Below, piece by piece: positions 25,888-40,600 of a DNA stretch of 60,000 bases. The notes beneath the pieces are model-generated. The model was not told the origin of the DNA. It saw only the letters and a program-made list of their open reading frames with translations, and did not search any database. How positions within the stretch are numbered: the stretch's first letter is position 1; each line of letters begins with the position of its first letter. Source of the DNA: Phoronis australis (lineage: Eukaryota > Phoronida > Phoronidae); the NCBI GenBank assembly GCA_002633005.1, contig NMRA01000615.1:67419-127418 (forward strand). Reading direction: 5' to 3'. A program made the position numbers and the translations under genes.

Positions 25888-27852
25888 TGGATGACCGGAG
25901 TTGGTGGACGGCTACATTTTGCCCCATAAATGTGTCGTTTACTTCAGTCTAGGTTCCACGATGTCGTATTTTTCATCCAGGGGTATTAAACTATTAAACT
26001 ACAGCACTTTCGTTTATAGTCTGGTGTACAGTTCACAGAAATTCGGTAATAACTTTAAAAATCGGATTAAAGGAAATAATGCTTGGTGAAAAGAGTTAGA
26101 AAAACGTGTAACTTTCAACCAGTTATAACCTTTGATATGATGTGCCAAAGGGTTCTTAAACAAGTACCTACATGTATCTGCCCGTGAACATGTGCTTATT
26201 CTACATTTAGAATAAGTTATTCTATAGGTACGTAGAATAATTGTCTTGCGTTACGCGTATCGATACGCGTACTTAATTTCCGTACGCGGTACTGAATTCT
26301 GAACCGGCAATCAAGCAGCTGTATTTCTCAATGTGAACAATAACAGTTGAATTGGTTGGTGTGAACGGAGCATAAGTCTAAGTAGACAGGCGTTTCCGTA
26401 AGCGGAGAGAAGGACGCTGTGACCTTCAAGAACGCGTTACCTGATTTACAAAAAAAATGAACCAGAGTCTGCCACGATGTTTTTAAGAGACTCGGGGTTC
26501 AACCACTGTCGTCAGATATTGCGCAAGACAAAATAGACCTACTTATCGGGCGAGAGGTAAATTACGTTGCTTTCAGACATTCGAATATTCAAAATCAAGA
26601 CTCCAGATCTTGTGGCTATTCTTTCTGAAGACAATAAAATAGCATCAGTTCTTGGCTACATAATGATTTTCAGCGCAGATACACAAACGTTTAATATGAA
26701 CGCTTCGATTATAATTTAGTAGCAGCACTGGGAAAACAAAAATCCTACATCATGTTTCATAAATAGTCAAAACAACAATACAATGACTGAATACGACCAC
26801 ATTTCAGAAAATCCGAGATCCCTTTGCGGCTGATGTATTTAAGAATGGCGAATACATTTCATTAACAAGTTTTGTGCCAAACAATTAACATCCTTGGAAG
26901 TTACTTTACCTCCCGTGAAAAATACAGATGACGTAACAACGGCATGGGATGACAAATTTCAGGGCGCCATTTCCAAATTATGTGATCACTTTAAAACACA
27001 CATATTCTAATTGTCTGAATTACCGTAATTAAACGTTCCGTAGTTCATGAGTCTTAAAGCCACAAACCTTGTTCTTGAAGGTTTTTGATGTCAAAAACTG
27101 AATGGCTTTCGAATGGATTTGCTTAGTAATCATAACTCTTCGCCTAACAAAGGAGCCCATCATCGGTGTATCTAATGGTAAAATAAGTGTGGGAATCCCT
27201 AATTCAAAGGTGGACAAAAATTCCAAGTTTTAAAGTGTATTTAGGCAACTTAGGATTGGGACTGTAAGTGTTCGTCTGATTTATTATACGACGTCACGGG
27301 CGTGAGTCACTGGCAGATGCTTGCAAGAATAGGAATCCATGCGTTTTGCATCTGGAGCCTCAGGAAAGCAGAGCTATACAAGAACAAAACACTTTCTGTA
27401 CCATAGGCTAATTTATTGTTAGAGCTGAATAGGCATGGTGGACTTATGTACATCTATATAATCATGGAAAGCAGTAACCAACTACTAACGCCTAATTTAC
27501 AGAATGTTATAAATCTAAGATATTGAGAAAACAACCTTCACTGTTTTTTTGAGCCAAAAAAATTAACAAAGTTGGGTCTTTTGCTAATAAAAATCTGCGA
27601 ACTATTAATGGAAAGCGCAAAACTTGGAATGGCATTAGAAAATTTTTGACTTACTGAGTACAGAAAATGTTCCCACGTCGTAAGTTAAGGCCGTCTCCGC
27701 ATACATGTACAATAGATAGGTTCGATACGCAGATCATACGTGTCCAGGTTATCAGAAAACTTTGGGGATAATGGGTTGTAACCAGAAAACCTCGTCAAGA
27801 GCAAAACAAGCCAGATCCCTAGTTATTTTGTCGAGACGTTTTCCGTGTTAAG
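25888..27852. other. Non-coding stretch, nothing recognised
   Basis: A+T-rich intergenic-looking sequence without repeats or genes that I can support. Confidence 0.45.
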
Positions 27853-28088
27853 ATTGTTCCCTTGGCGAGTGTGCACTAGGCATGATTCGAACAATAGAAA
27901 GAGAAATAAGCGACCCGACAAAGGGTCCGCATCTTTATTCCCACGCATTTACTTCTATTGGACAGGCAAGAAACGATATAGACCGACTGTGTTCATATGC
28001 GTTTCCTCAGTGCAAGACAACTACGAAGACCCAAGATGCTGGCTCTTTGCTATGTCGTTTACGCTACTTTTTTATTTTCCACGAATAG
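27853..28088 (+). other. Open, protein-like segment of unknown identity
   Basis: After a TTTTCC...TTAAG that could act as a 3' splice site, the frame stays open for 77 codons to a TAG. The first 50 or so residues have a natural composition: two Cys at the start, ECALGMIRTIERE, HLYSHAFTSIGQARNDIDRL, then Cys pairs. No good donor follows, so it would have to be a terminal exon or a relic. I do not recognise a family. Two other frames overlap it, so chance is a real alternative. Confidence 0.2.
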
Positions 28089-28439
28089 GTATATACACGC
28101 CGGCGTAACAGTAATTACACGGAAAGACTTCCGCCAACATCATCAGGGATGTACATTTTTACCGCGCCGTTGCGTAACATTAAAGCGATTGATTTCCCTT
28201 TAAATCCCACAAAGGGCTAAAGCCGAAATCGTAACCTAGTTTGGCGGAATTAGGAGTGTCCATGTTTATGTGGTCGTGACGTGTAATTATTCCAAACAAC
28301 GAGAAGGCCTTCCATCCCAAAATGGGAATCAAAGCAATGGTGCTACACATGACCTTACTGCGCACGCGCATCCTGACACCCAAACTTTGGAGACGACTCC
28401 CGGTCACTTCGTTTGTTGTAAAAAATGACGTCACGCTAC

Positions 28440-28592
28440 GTTACTGAAAGACCAGCCGTTCAGGTACCAGCATTTGGTATACGGCCTGTGAATGGACAGC
28501 ATTGTCTCATTCACAAAAGATGCTGTGTAATCCAAGCTGATGGTCCCGCGAAAAATCAGACAGACTGGGTGCATTCCAAATAACCAGACGCG
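28440..28592 (+). promoter_or_regulatory. Putative upstream/5' UTR region of the LRP1-like gene
   Basis: This stretch precedes the proposed first coding exon. It contains a CRE-like TGACGTCA at 28426-28433 just before it and is richer in CpG than its surroundings. No TATA box in a convincing position was seen. The role is inferred only from its place ahead of the signal-peptide exon. Confidence 0.25.
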
Positions 28593-28653
28593 ATGAAGCT
28601 CAGCTCTAGTGTCTTTGTCCTGATGGTTCTCGGATTTTGCATCATGGAAGTTG
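28593..28653 (+). CDS. LRP1: LRP1-like exon 1: signal peptide (inferred)
   Basis: An ATG opens 20 codons that read MKLSSSVFVLMVLGFCIMEV plus one base, then a consensus donor GTAAGA. The peptide has a Lys at the start and a hydrophobic core, as expected of a secretion signal. It ends in phase 1, and the first EGF exon begins in phase 1. Joining them creates Val-Gly-Ala before Asp-Cys, an acceptable signal-peptidase site (small residues at -3 and -1) two residues before the first EGF cysteine. Because the exon is short and 14 kb away, the link is an inference. Confidence 0.5.
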
Positions 28654-31600
28654 GTAAGACAAAGTTAAAATCAATATTTTAGGAATGTTTTTCAAGCGTG
28701 GACAAAGGTCACAAGAAAGGCAGAACGATACAAGACTTTAATCTAAGCCAATGCATGGGCGTCACATTACTGAAATGCCAGTCCCAAGTCGAGTTCCAGC
28801 TAGGTTATCGGTACAGCGGGTAAACTATCTACAGCAGATTTATTTAGCGGCATTAAAGCCGTATGGGCCCTTTCGAAGCGTCCCAGGCTTGAAACACTTT
28901 TGTGACCTTGACCAATCGGCCTGATTCATTTCAATATTTCATTTAAAGAACTAATTTGAATTTCTTTTTTCGACAAAATTCCAGCCGACCTTTTTGCTAT
29001 AATACCGAAAGTGATGCTTACGCATCGCGGATCATAGCTGTGTGGGGCACGGCAGGGTACGATTCAGTCAATCCATGAAAAGTCGCCTGTGTAAGGGGAA
29101 CGCAGCCGTTTTGGATGTTGTGTTTAGCAAGAATTAATATCCATGATTATCTTGGGGATATATTTTCCATGTAGTTGGCTGCTCTTGTCCTGGCCAAAGT
29201 ATAAATTTATCTGTGAGACAACAGAACCTGACGTAACGGCCCCGCAAAACACTCACATTTTGGTCCTGCATTCACTGCCATTGAGAGCACACAATGTTCT
29301 ACGCGTCTAAGTACCACGGGCTGTTGAGCTGACAGTCTGGGTCGGTCATTCGCGTTTGCTCAATGAGTATGAATAAAGAAACAAAATTTTGGCCTTTTGC
29401 TGGGCCGTTTAAAGGCTAATGCCACCCGATTTAATTAGTCTTTTTTGAAGTCTTAATCGGTCTATATCCACACCGCCTCGCATACGGTCGACCTTACCTT
29501 GCCAAGAGGTGTCGCGTTAGCCTGTGAGGAAGGTGAGAAACGACGCTAGCGACGTCAGTGGTTCATATGCAGAGTGAATGCCGCTATGTTGCGGTGCATC
29601 GTTCCCCTGCTTGTGCGAACTACATGTAAGCAGCTGCGAGGAAAGCGGGTATGTTAATTTTTTTACTTCCTCGAAAGTCCGAAATGCTTAGGAAGGGGCT
29701 CATGGTAGTGAAGAATGAAATGTACGCTGTAAATAGCAAGTATGAGGCCGTGAAACATCTCCGTGTCTGTGGCCTGCAGACGTCGACAGTGTCTGACGAA
29801 TGCCGGCTTATTAAATAACTCCATACGTTCCGTTGTCTGAGCTTGTTCACGGCGCCTCTCTAGTATTTCTTCATCACTGTATTTTTGTTCGAATTGATAG
29901 CCTGTAAAACTTAACAATCCACCTGCGAAGTCGGGACTGATGAGCTCTAGCTCGTCCTAGTAAGTCGGGATTGCGAGTTGCCATGTTCATTCGACGTTTA
30001 TTACTGAATGAATTATTCTCACCCTAACCAATACTTATATAAAAGTGAAACAAAGTCTGTCTAATGTCTTTGGAGTGTTCTTGAGTGCAAATGATTTGAG
30101 AAGCCAGCAATGAATAAATCACTGCGTTACCGGCTTTAGGTGCAATAAAACTAATTGACGGGACACCGAGACCGTGTGAGCTCATGCTAATTTNACTTCA
30201 AGCGATAAGCTGACACCAGTAACCCGTGTTGTGAACTGCTGAACAAACTGCGTGTGAAACCGATGACGTCATTGGATAATTTCAACACCTCCGTCTGCCG
30301 TCAGGTGTCAGGTAACGCAACCGTACGTGTCGTTATGGAGTAGAACTACTGGATCTAAATTGATACAAATTAGGTTGTTTTTTTTGGGTGGTATGCTCCT
30401 TTAAGTCACTTTCCTGTGTTCCGTGGATGGTAACTTCACGCTAAGGGAGCATTGATTAAGAGAGAAATGTCTCTCCAGTATGTCCAAGGAACCGTTATTT
30501 GTATTAGGTGCATTAAAAGTAGTATTGAAATTCAGAATAACGTATCTTATGCTCATGCCCCAGACTATACCTCAGTGTGACATCTATATTATTGCCAAAG
30601 TTTATACGCCATTGTTTAAGTCTCCCTTCGCCCAAGGAAGACAGTGTCTCAGAAATAAAAAAAACTGTGGTCTGTTCTAAAAATGGAGCTTATTTTATCA
30701 AAACTCTTTTACATTACATGAGTAAAAAAACTGGCCTGGAAGGTTATTATGCGGAATTTTAATTCAATGGACATGGACAAGGCCTTCAATGACGGGAACT
30801 ATTTCTTTAAAAGGCTGGCCCAAGCTACAGGGAACTGTCTTTTTCGAAAGTGTGTTTGCTTCAACATTCGAGCTTGGCTCAGTACTAAATGACGTCGAAA
30901 GAGGGCAGGGCTTTATTCTTTTCACATAATGGTTCGATTAGGAGCAAAACCAATATTTTAGCCTAAATGGAATGAAAAAGGTGTACCAGTTGACGAATTC
31001 AAAAGGGACATTTCCTGTAATGCAATAGTTTTTTTAAGAAAAATCAAATTTTAAACCTTTATTTATATTCTATGTGGATTGAAAAAATGAGCGACATGAA
31101 CTTCTAAAAGCACGACATTTTCAAATGCAAAGGTGTATTAACCAGTTTTCGCATTGTTTCGACAAATTTTGTAAAACAATCTGAAAGATATGATATTTTT
31201 CTTAGAACTTTGTTTCAAAAATCAAAAGGACTGGTAAAATAGGAAAATATGTTTGGTACCGCAAGATCGGTGACACAATGCCGATTGTGTTTCCAAACCT
31301 CTTGTTTATTGCGTTTCGAGCGTTCAACTCTGATGGTTTCAAATGACAATTATACACAGCAACTACTAAGTTCTTAATGCGAAATGGCATCTCTCCAACG
31401 GATCGATGTACTTTTTACTATAATGAACCTGAGAGAGGGAAAGGTGTTGCCGTCTGGGGAGATGAATTCCTAACAAAAGAAGGTTGTAAATGCGCGTTTT
31501 GCAGAGCGGTCCTGCAATTGAGGGACGACCGTAAATTTTGTTTGCGGGTTTCCTGTGTGCCAGATGTATAGGTGCGTGTGCGTGTGCGTGTGCGTGAAGT

Positions 31601-34600
31601 TAAGTTCACACGACCTCTCAAGGTGGTGTAGTTTTACGGAGTACATTAGATTGTGTTTCTGTTTAGATAGAAAGAATATAATATGCCAAGTCGGTTTTTT
31701 TGGCGTCCGTCTTTGTGAAATTTTGCATGTATTTTGTTACAAATGTGACATCGGCTGTTCACAATTTTTCGAAGATTTTGTGTTTATTCGTTTGAAAGGT
31801 TACCAACGACGTCTGTCTGCTTCAAACCCTACTCCCTACTATGAATTTAACAATAGGGAAAGTAAATTTTCCAGACATTTTTGTGGTCATTTTGTTAATA
31901 AAATATATAGAATAAACGAAAATGAGATGTTTTATCTGCAATGACCAAAACCTAAATTCCCTTATTTTACACAGGAACTTTTGAATGTTCATCTTTGTAT
32001 TTATAGTAAAACAAGACAATTTCCTTGAGTCTGAGATCGGTGGTCGCTCCCAAACAGGATATCACGCCATGTTGAATACAATTAACACGTGCACGGACTG
32101 TTCATAAAACTGAGCAGATAAATAATAAAAAGTATGGAAAATGAAAATGTCGACAAGTGTCATTAATATTTCGACGGCGATAGCAGTAAACTGAAACAAC
32201 TACAAATTTTTAGTATCAAATTTCCTAGATAACTAGAGTTCAGATTCTTAAGCACAGAATGAAGTTCATTGCCAAATTTACTGGCCAGAAATAAATTTTC
32301 CAAAATACAGTTTATGAACATACCAATACTAATTCTGTAAACAAAATTAAGAGAGGCGTCTAATCAGTAAGAGAAGGAAGACAACCACCAACTTAGCATT
32401 TTCTTATTTTTACGCTCTCTTTGTTCTAAACTGAAAACATATCTGAAATCAAAATTTAGGCCAAACATGTCAGACGGTGGGTAGCTCAGGAACGCTGGTG
32501 CTCTTTGATCTGAATAGAACTAGTCGACACTCACAAAATACGATTTCCAATGTGGAACACCTGTTTGATGTGTTCGGTTCCGGAGTGTCAGGGACTGCGG
32601 AAATTTTTCGAACATTTTTACGCTGTCCTTGTTTCTTATGCCCAAGAGTAGAAATCTACGTCAGAATAAGTCATGCTAATGAGCGCTGCGTGGGTCTTTC
32701 GTGGTAATTGAAAAATAATGAACCTACAAATAGGCAGAATTCCCAATAATTCTGTTTAGTTATCAATAATGATGTTCGTTTGCAATTATCTGACCATCAG
32801 ATATTCAAATAGCATTCGTAAAAATAGAAATGGTTATGTATAAAAATCAACGTTGTGTTGAGAGAAATATTTGGAAATGTCATTGGTTGAGTTTGTTTCT
32901 TCCGATTTGTTGAAGAAATTAAAAAAAATGGAGCTCCAGTTATATTCGATTTTTGCATTTATGTAAATTAACTCTTTGAATTCTACACCTCTGTATCTGC
33001 CATGGAGTTCAAAAGTTTCCCCAAATAATCATTTTTTGAATATATAGCATGTTTATAGCTATTCTCGTAAAATCCGTAGCATACGGACATCATGTATTGT
33101 TGTTTATTTTATTATGTATCTCGTCGGACTTTCATGAAATTTGGCCAATAGGCTTTTGTTAAGTTATGACTAGTTTCCCCCCTTTTTCGGCCGGGTTCCA
33201 CATATTCTGCTCCACCTGCCGGCCATTTTGATTGTGAGAAACAACCCTGGATGCATACTGTTTGAGGTGCTGTGATGTCGTGGGCGCATGTCAACGATTT
33301 GTGGTTAGTTGATCTCGTTTCATTTCAAGTGCCTTTTCTCTTCTCATACAGAACAGAAAGTGCGCGAGATGTGCGAATTTTGAGGTTGTATTCAAGTCTG
33401 ACTTGTTTTTACAAACATAATTAACATCATAAAATCAAATACTGGTATTGGTAACAGACTTTAGTCAAACCATTTAACATCTTCCAAATAAACTGTTTGT
33501 TGAGTTACAAATAAAGGCTCTTCGTTTACCTAAACAAATTTTAACATGTACTGTAGTCGTTTTAAGAGGTTCACTATTAACAGGGGGTCCGTTCAAGATC
33601 ACATGGCCAAAAATATCTAGGCAAGAAATAGTGGACAATACTATTATTCGCCATGTTGAAAATGACATATTTCGGCTAAAGATTTTGAATCGCTATTGAT
33701 CAGTCAAGGAAAACCCGTGTTTAATGAACAGCTCACAGGTGTGTATTTCAGGCAGGCTGTTTCGATAGGGTTGCGGGCTTCCTACCGTGTGTGGCATTCA
33801 CACTCTCTGCTTGTATGCTCCTGTTCCAGCTGCCACGTGTATTTCACTTAGTTTATTTGCTGTGTATAAGTTCATTGTACTCATTGCCTTATGATGTGAC
33901 ATGCAGTCACGAAATATAGCTACTGTTTTTATTATGCGCCCACATATTTATAAGTGGTCTGGGCGTCCGGGCGTCCGGCGTCTGTCGTCCGCAGCTGTAT
34001 CTCCTAAAGCCCTCACAGGATCTTGATGAGATTTGGCAGATGTGTTCCTATGAAGCTGACGACGGACGACTACGAATTTCGGACCTCTTCAACTACCAGC
34101 GTTCTCCTTAGGGGCAATTTTAGTTTTTTACGGTTACCTCTGTATCTTCGGATGTCCTCAAAGGATTTTCATAAAATTTGGCATTTAGGCATCTATTAGT
34201 GAGATGATACCATTCTCCCGTTTTCGGACGGATTCGAGGTACTTTGCGTCACCTAGTGGCCTTTTTTACTTTTTTCGAGTTCGTTTTTTGCGTCCACTGT
34301 TCTATCAATCAAACCGCTCTGCGGATGATTTTGAAAATTGGCATATATGATCTTACTGTGAAGAGGGCGACTGTCGATGATTTTCCGACGACTTCGACAA
34401 CTGTGGCACCTCCCAGTGGCAGTTTTGTTTGTTTTTGCGCCCATGGCTGTATCTTGTAAACCCCTCACAGTACCTTTATGAGATTTGACAGATGTGTTCC
34501 CATGAAGGTTACGACGGATGACAACGAACTTCGGACCTCTCCGACTACTGGTGTGCCCCTGGTGCCAGTTTTAATTTTTTACGCTTACCTCTGTAGACTT

Positions 34601-37600
34601 GGACTTCTTGAACAGATTTTCATAAAATTTGACAGTTAGACATCTATTAATAAGATGATGCCATCCTCCCGTTTTCGGACGGATTCGGAGTACTTTGCGC
34701 CACCTAATGGCCATTTTTCTTATTTTCGAGTCTTGTTATTTGGCGTCTGCCCCTCTGTCAACCAAACCACTATAAGAATGGTTGTGAAAATTGGCATTTA
34801 TGTTCTTAATAGAAAGAGGAAGTCTGATGATGATTTTCCGACGACTTTATCTATTTTTGCGCTTCTTAGTAGCATTTGTGTTTTACGCTTATAGCCTCTT
34901 AGTGGCAATTCCATTTTTTTCATTTTCCTCTGTTTTCTCAGAAGTTCCTTGGCGGACTTTTATGAAATTTGGTTAATAACTTCGATGACACATACAAGTT
35001 CTCAGATGGATTCGATATATCTTGCGCGCCATCTAGTTGCCATTTTTATGTTCCAAATAATCACCCCTAGAAGCACACCGTTAGCGGTGCATACGTGAGC
35101 GCATTTCAACGCTCCGCGTTGCTCTTGTTTGGTTGTTTATGTCTCTCTGTATTTTACTTCGAACTTGCATACCTGAAGAAAGGAGACTGTTCCGAAATTA
35201 TGAACGTACCAGTATCAAGCTCGCTAACAAAAAGTCTCGTCGTGTCTTCAACGAAGTTTATTAATAGAATACGACAGCAAAACATACCTCGATTTAAATA
35301 ATCGCACATGCGAAGAAACACATTTCTATTTAAGGGCGTAATCTTTTATTTAGGTATGTTTTATTTATAGAGGCATGTCATCAAAAATCATAGTTTTTGC
35401 ATCGTTGTTTGCTATTTTTGTACGTGTAATCATTGCTTATCGGAAGCTCAGTAAAACTTTTGAAATCATAGGTTATCAGCCCAAGCACTCAACCACTGCA
35501 TTGTGCATTAGGGAGAGGTTAAAGCGAGTGAAGCCAGCTAAGTTTGACGAACCTTTGTTACGCTTGTTGCCTAGATGTTTTTCAGGTTGTCATGCTGTCA
35601 GAGTGAGGGCCACCACTAGTTCAGCCGAGCTTAGTCCTTTTGAGAGTAACTAACAATAACGCGAGATTATGTGAGACTTAACTGTAACGTCACAGGAAGT
35701 AGGGCATTTTCACGAAAGACGTCGTTCTAGTCGGTTAGCGACTAGTCTTTCACATATGGCACATCACATTTACAAAATACCGCGAAAAACGGGTTATGAG
35801 GCTAGATCTCGCGAGATCATATCGGTTCGTATCCGCGCCAAATAAACCGCAGAAAAACGTTTCGTCATTGTTGTAATTTGAATGAGTTTTGTAGCACTTA
35901 GGACTAAGTTCTTAGAAATGGTAATTACAATCCTTGTAGATGAGAAAATCCGTATTTGTCGACTAGTTTACGTACCAAAATAAAGACTTATCTCCCTTGT
36001 CATGCATACTCGGGGAATCCCTTGTCAATGGAATCCCCGAGTAGAATCGCGACGAACTTGCGGACGATATTGGAGTACCTGTAGTCAATTGAAGCAATTT
36101 TAAAACGAAAAACATCAATGAAACGGTTAAGTTATCAATAAGCTAACATAAAAGGTTCACTGTGCGATTAAAATAAAACTAGCAGAAGAAGCACAGTTGA
36201 CAGGTCAACTATTTGCGCTATTGACGTTCCCACACTGAACTGCAATTTGTTTGCTCATTAGCCCTGTAGTTCATCAAACTTTAGTAGATCTTTGCCGTGC
36301 ACTAATTACACTACCAGAATAGCAACATTTTTTGCGAGACATTAGTGATGATGATACTGATGATGAAGAAACTAGTGGTGCCTTTTTGTAGTACTGCTCC
36401 AGTGGCAGATCATGGACCAGAAGGGGGGGACAACATGTTCCCTCCGGGAATTGAGCAGAGCACGGTTGTATGTGTACAGGCGTCCCGAAAGTTGCGGTGG
36501 CCCGGAGTATGAACCTTCTGTTCGGGAAATCTATAGACTAAAAAGAATTGAAAAAAAACGGGAACAAGAGCCAGCCACGATCTGGGGTCTGAGTCCCCAC
36601 CCTCGTTCTCCAGTACCGGTCCTAGTTATGTTTCCGCGCTGTTGCTGTTTCATTTTGCTTGCGGCAGCCCCTGACCCCCTAAATGCGCCTATGTGTTCCA
36701 ATTAGTGATATAACTAAAGGAAATTATCAAGTAATGTATGCTAACCCCGAGGCTCTGACATCAACAAGTGATGGTGTGAGACGCTTGCAAAACAAGGAAT
36801 TAGCTTCCAAAACAAGGAATTAACTTCCAACGTGGCAATTGTGATAATCAACGAAGGACACATTGTGTTAGAATGATGAGTTTAATGCAGATAAAAAATG
36901 CTTTCGAATAACATCTATTCGTATCACAACAGGTTTCACAGCACAAATTTTTATGCCTTTTCTAATACCAAGAATTTCCAAATCTGAGCCTGGAAGTTTT
37001 ACGAAAATCTTGGAAAGCTGCCAAAAAATAATCAAAAACATAAATTTATTCAATGCAGATGCACTAAATAAAAAATGCCTCCCAAGAGATACGACAACCT
37101 GGAATTAACAAGGAACCCAGCAGCCCTTTTAGGTCACCCTGAAGTACAAAAATTGGGACAGAGTCCGAAATCCACATCATTAAAATAAGATTTTCATGGG
37201 TGATTTTACTGCCAAAATTGCCCTTTAATTTTTGATTTTTGATAGAGTAACACAGTCCGTAATAATGTTATCAAAGCAACAAATGTACAGAGAACGTCAC
37301 GTAGGCATGCATTCTTAACTTAAATATATATAGGAAATACAAAATCTATAACATTTTAAATGTTTGTGTAAAAGTAATCCTGTATTATACATTGACGTTA
37401 GATGCTAAAGACACAATTGTAACATTTCATGATCTCATAAAACCATTTATTCTTTCCAAAACATATGTAAACAATAACATTTTATCACATGGCACAAGTT
37501 CCCTTGGTATGCATCAGTCTAGCCAATTAAAATAAATATTATTCTTTGATCAAAACCCCCTTAACCATATGAAGCACTGAGATCATTCAGTGGCTAACTC

Positions 37601-40600
37601 AGTATGCAACTGATTTTGACAACACACAAACATCATTTCTTGTGAGAAAAACACTTGTAGCTTACATATCAGGCAGTCCCTCAAGATTTTTAAATCGAAA
37701 GCATTATGTCATGACTCTTTCACCACACGGGTACTGCAACTATTATCATCTGCTTCAGAGTCTCTAACAGAAATGGACTATTGATATCTGTTGTCACTTA
37801 TCATTTCTACCTTTTGTCATTGACATTTTTAAAGCTGGTGAAAACTACCACACCATCATTTAAGATCAAAAGCTAAACAATAAATTGTCATCACTTTTAC
37901 AATCTTTTTTTCTTAAAGCAGATCCTCTCATAAACAAGAACAGTCATCTATAAGTTTTACAGTTAACTACATAAGAATTTCAAAAATTAATTACGCAAAA
38001 ATTCTCTAGTTCGGGACAGTGAATTATTATTTCGTTCAAAGTGGGAGCTTGTCACAATTTTTAGAAATTCACACAATTGTCTGTCAGAAATTCAAGGGGA
38101 ATGGTAACAATTTATTAAATGTTTGTCATGTGAGTCGCTTTTTATGAACTTACAAGAGTAATCTTGCAACCTGTTATGCTACAACATAGTGTTAGGAATT
38201 TGAACAGTACGAAAATATAAAAATCACTCACGCCTCAAATTTCAAGATGAAAAAATTAAATTTCGGCAATGATTTCTGCGTTCTGAATTTAGGAGGATGT
38301 CTCAATCTGGAGAATTTTTAATCACCTATCTAATTGCTATCATCAACTTTGTCACCTTTGCTAAAAATATAATTATGTTAAAAACAATTATAAGCTATAA
38401 ACGGGATTCATCTCTTGCCATGAAAAATGTTCAAACATACACCATAGCCAGCATGATGACGAATACACGCAGCAGTCAATAGCCTCTGTGCAGCACAGAG
38501 TTGAGGGTTTTTGGCAAATATCTACATTATGGCTACAGTGAATTCATTCTTAGCCATACCAATATGCCCATGGTCAACTTGCTCCTGTTGGCTTCTTACA
38601 AACAGATGGCGAATTAATCCATTAGTAGGCCTACATGTTTCTGTCGATCTTAAGACTGAGCAATGAGATTGCTGACATCCAATTTCTTGCTGATTTCTGC
38701 AGCTGTGTGAGTTTTGAACAAAACGAAATGCCAGTTAGACAGTGGTCACTGTCTAATCCACTGAATAATAGGAATGTTATTCAGTTGTTACATTCATCAA
38801 CTTTTTTCGATCATGTCCTTGTCCTGTTGTTCGTTTCCCATTTTTCCCTAGTATAAAGTGACCATGAACACGTATTCGCCTGATCAAGTCTAGACTGTCA
38901 CTGGTGTGTTCCATCTGGCTAACACTAACAGTCTGGCTCAGTGAGCTATAACTAGTGAACCTGCACTGAAGTTAATATTGCAACATGGAAACATTATATC
39001 CGACTTGTTTCCAAAGTAGTTAGGTGTGATAAGACTGAACTCTGAAGTCCAATCGGCCACAGTCACAGTGATGACAGTGATGTGTCGAAAATCACCAATT
39101 TACCTTCAATTCAGACCCCTTTTCACCCACTTTTTATGCAAGTACAACCGTACAGGCGTACATGATTGGCCCCAGTTAGATTCCCGGTTCGGAAATTCAT
39201 CTGAGTCGGCATTTACAACAGTTGTTCAGTGACATTTACATTGATTCAGAAACGCGGTAGGCCTACTGCCTAAATCAGAAATCGCGACTATGTTTACAAA
39301 AGCGCCGTTTACCGAGCAAAAGGATAGAAGTGAACTACTTTCGCGCACGCAAATGTACTCCATACTAGTAAGATAATACACGCAGTGTTGGCTTACGTAG
39401 TAAATGGAAGTACTAGGGCAAAAGCTTGTCGTTTGACCATTTGCCCAATACGGTAGCAGAGTGTATTCTGTTCAGTTCACTTCGAGTTTTTAATCTTTTA
39501 GTGTGAAAAATGCTAAACAAACATTCTTTATGACAAATGTAATTCAAATTCGCACCACGATACGTTCCATCGCGTTCTGTAGTAATTTCGTACCGTGTAT
39601 TAAGTTTTCGCCTCTTCAAAAATGTATTCTACACCTAAAACTATCACTTAAAAAGGCACTTTCTGTCTTCAGTGATCCTTTCTGATTCTAAAAATATGTT
39701 TGATGGAGCATAGCTACGACAATTCAGGTGACTTAGCGAAGAATTCCAATAAACTCCGCTTTTTGGTTACTGTTAACTTTTTCACCGCGCACGCGATAAC
39801 CACAAAGTATTTCAACTGAGTCACTGCGGTGAGTATTATTATATGAGGCAAAGGCTGAGTGCGAGACTGAGCGAAGCGCGTGACCTGACGCGGGACACTT
39901 GCAAAACAAAATGGGGAGATATGATGTGAAATTTGTAAGATTTGTGTCTCTTGGACTTTTTTTTCGTCAACAGGCGTAATTTCACGTAAATTCCTCAAAA
40001 TGGCGCACGGTGAGAGAAACTCGAGCGAACCTCGAGGTTTTCATGGATACGTTCAAGTTGTTTGTGCGACTAAATCGTATCCAGAGTCAGGGAATGTGCT
40101 AATTATAACTCCATGTGAACATATGCAGGTTTCATTTGATTTTATTTGCTGTATTTTGAAATGAGTAACTTTTTATGGGGATATACTATGGCCCGGGTCG
40201 AGTTCCAATGTCAGTCCGTTCGCAGCTTCGCACAGAATAAAAAGTTCACCTTTTCTTCGTTCATTCACAGGTACTCCACGATCCATTTACCATCTCTTAA
40301 GTTGTGTTAACGTTTTAAGAGTAAAATTCTCCATAAGAACTCCAGTAAGATTTAGCGTGTGTAGCGAAGACTCTGGGCAAAACAAGGGTAATATATGGCA
40401 GGTTTTGCCCTACCTCCGGTGACATCACATTGGCTAACTGGAAACTCGCAAGTGAGCTAACAGTGCGATTTGGAGGACTTTCCATGTCAATTTTTCGAAA
40501 CAAATCCCAGCATGTCACAAATTATCTTCATATTTGGTGGACTTGCTCGACGCCAAGGTTTATAGCCAGCTGGTTGATAATTTACGGCTTCAAAGTTTGT

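Noticed and set aside
25466-25927. 153-codon minus-strand open frame
   Set aside because: It crosses the edges of a probable transposon, is basic and low in information, and is accompanied by open frames on the other strand.
34244-34976. Open frames of 61-79 codons in the 1.2-kb repeat (also 45982-46221)
   Set aside because: The two copies of the repeat do not keep the same frame or peptide, so they are not coding.
39990-40012. ATGGCGCACG followed by GTGAGA as an alternative phase-1 first exon
   Set aside because: The phase would fit exon 2, but the three-codon peptide gives no secretion signal. The exon at 28593 fits a secreted receptor better.
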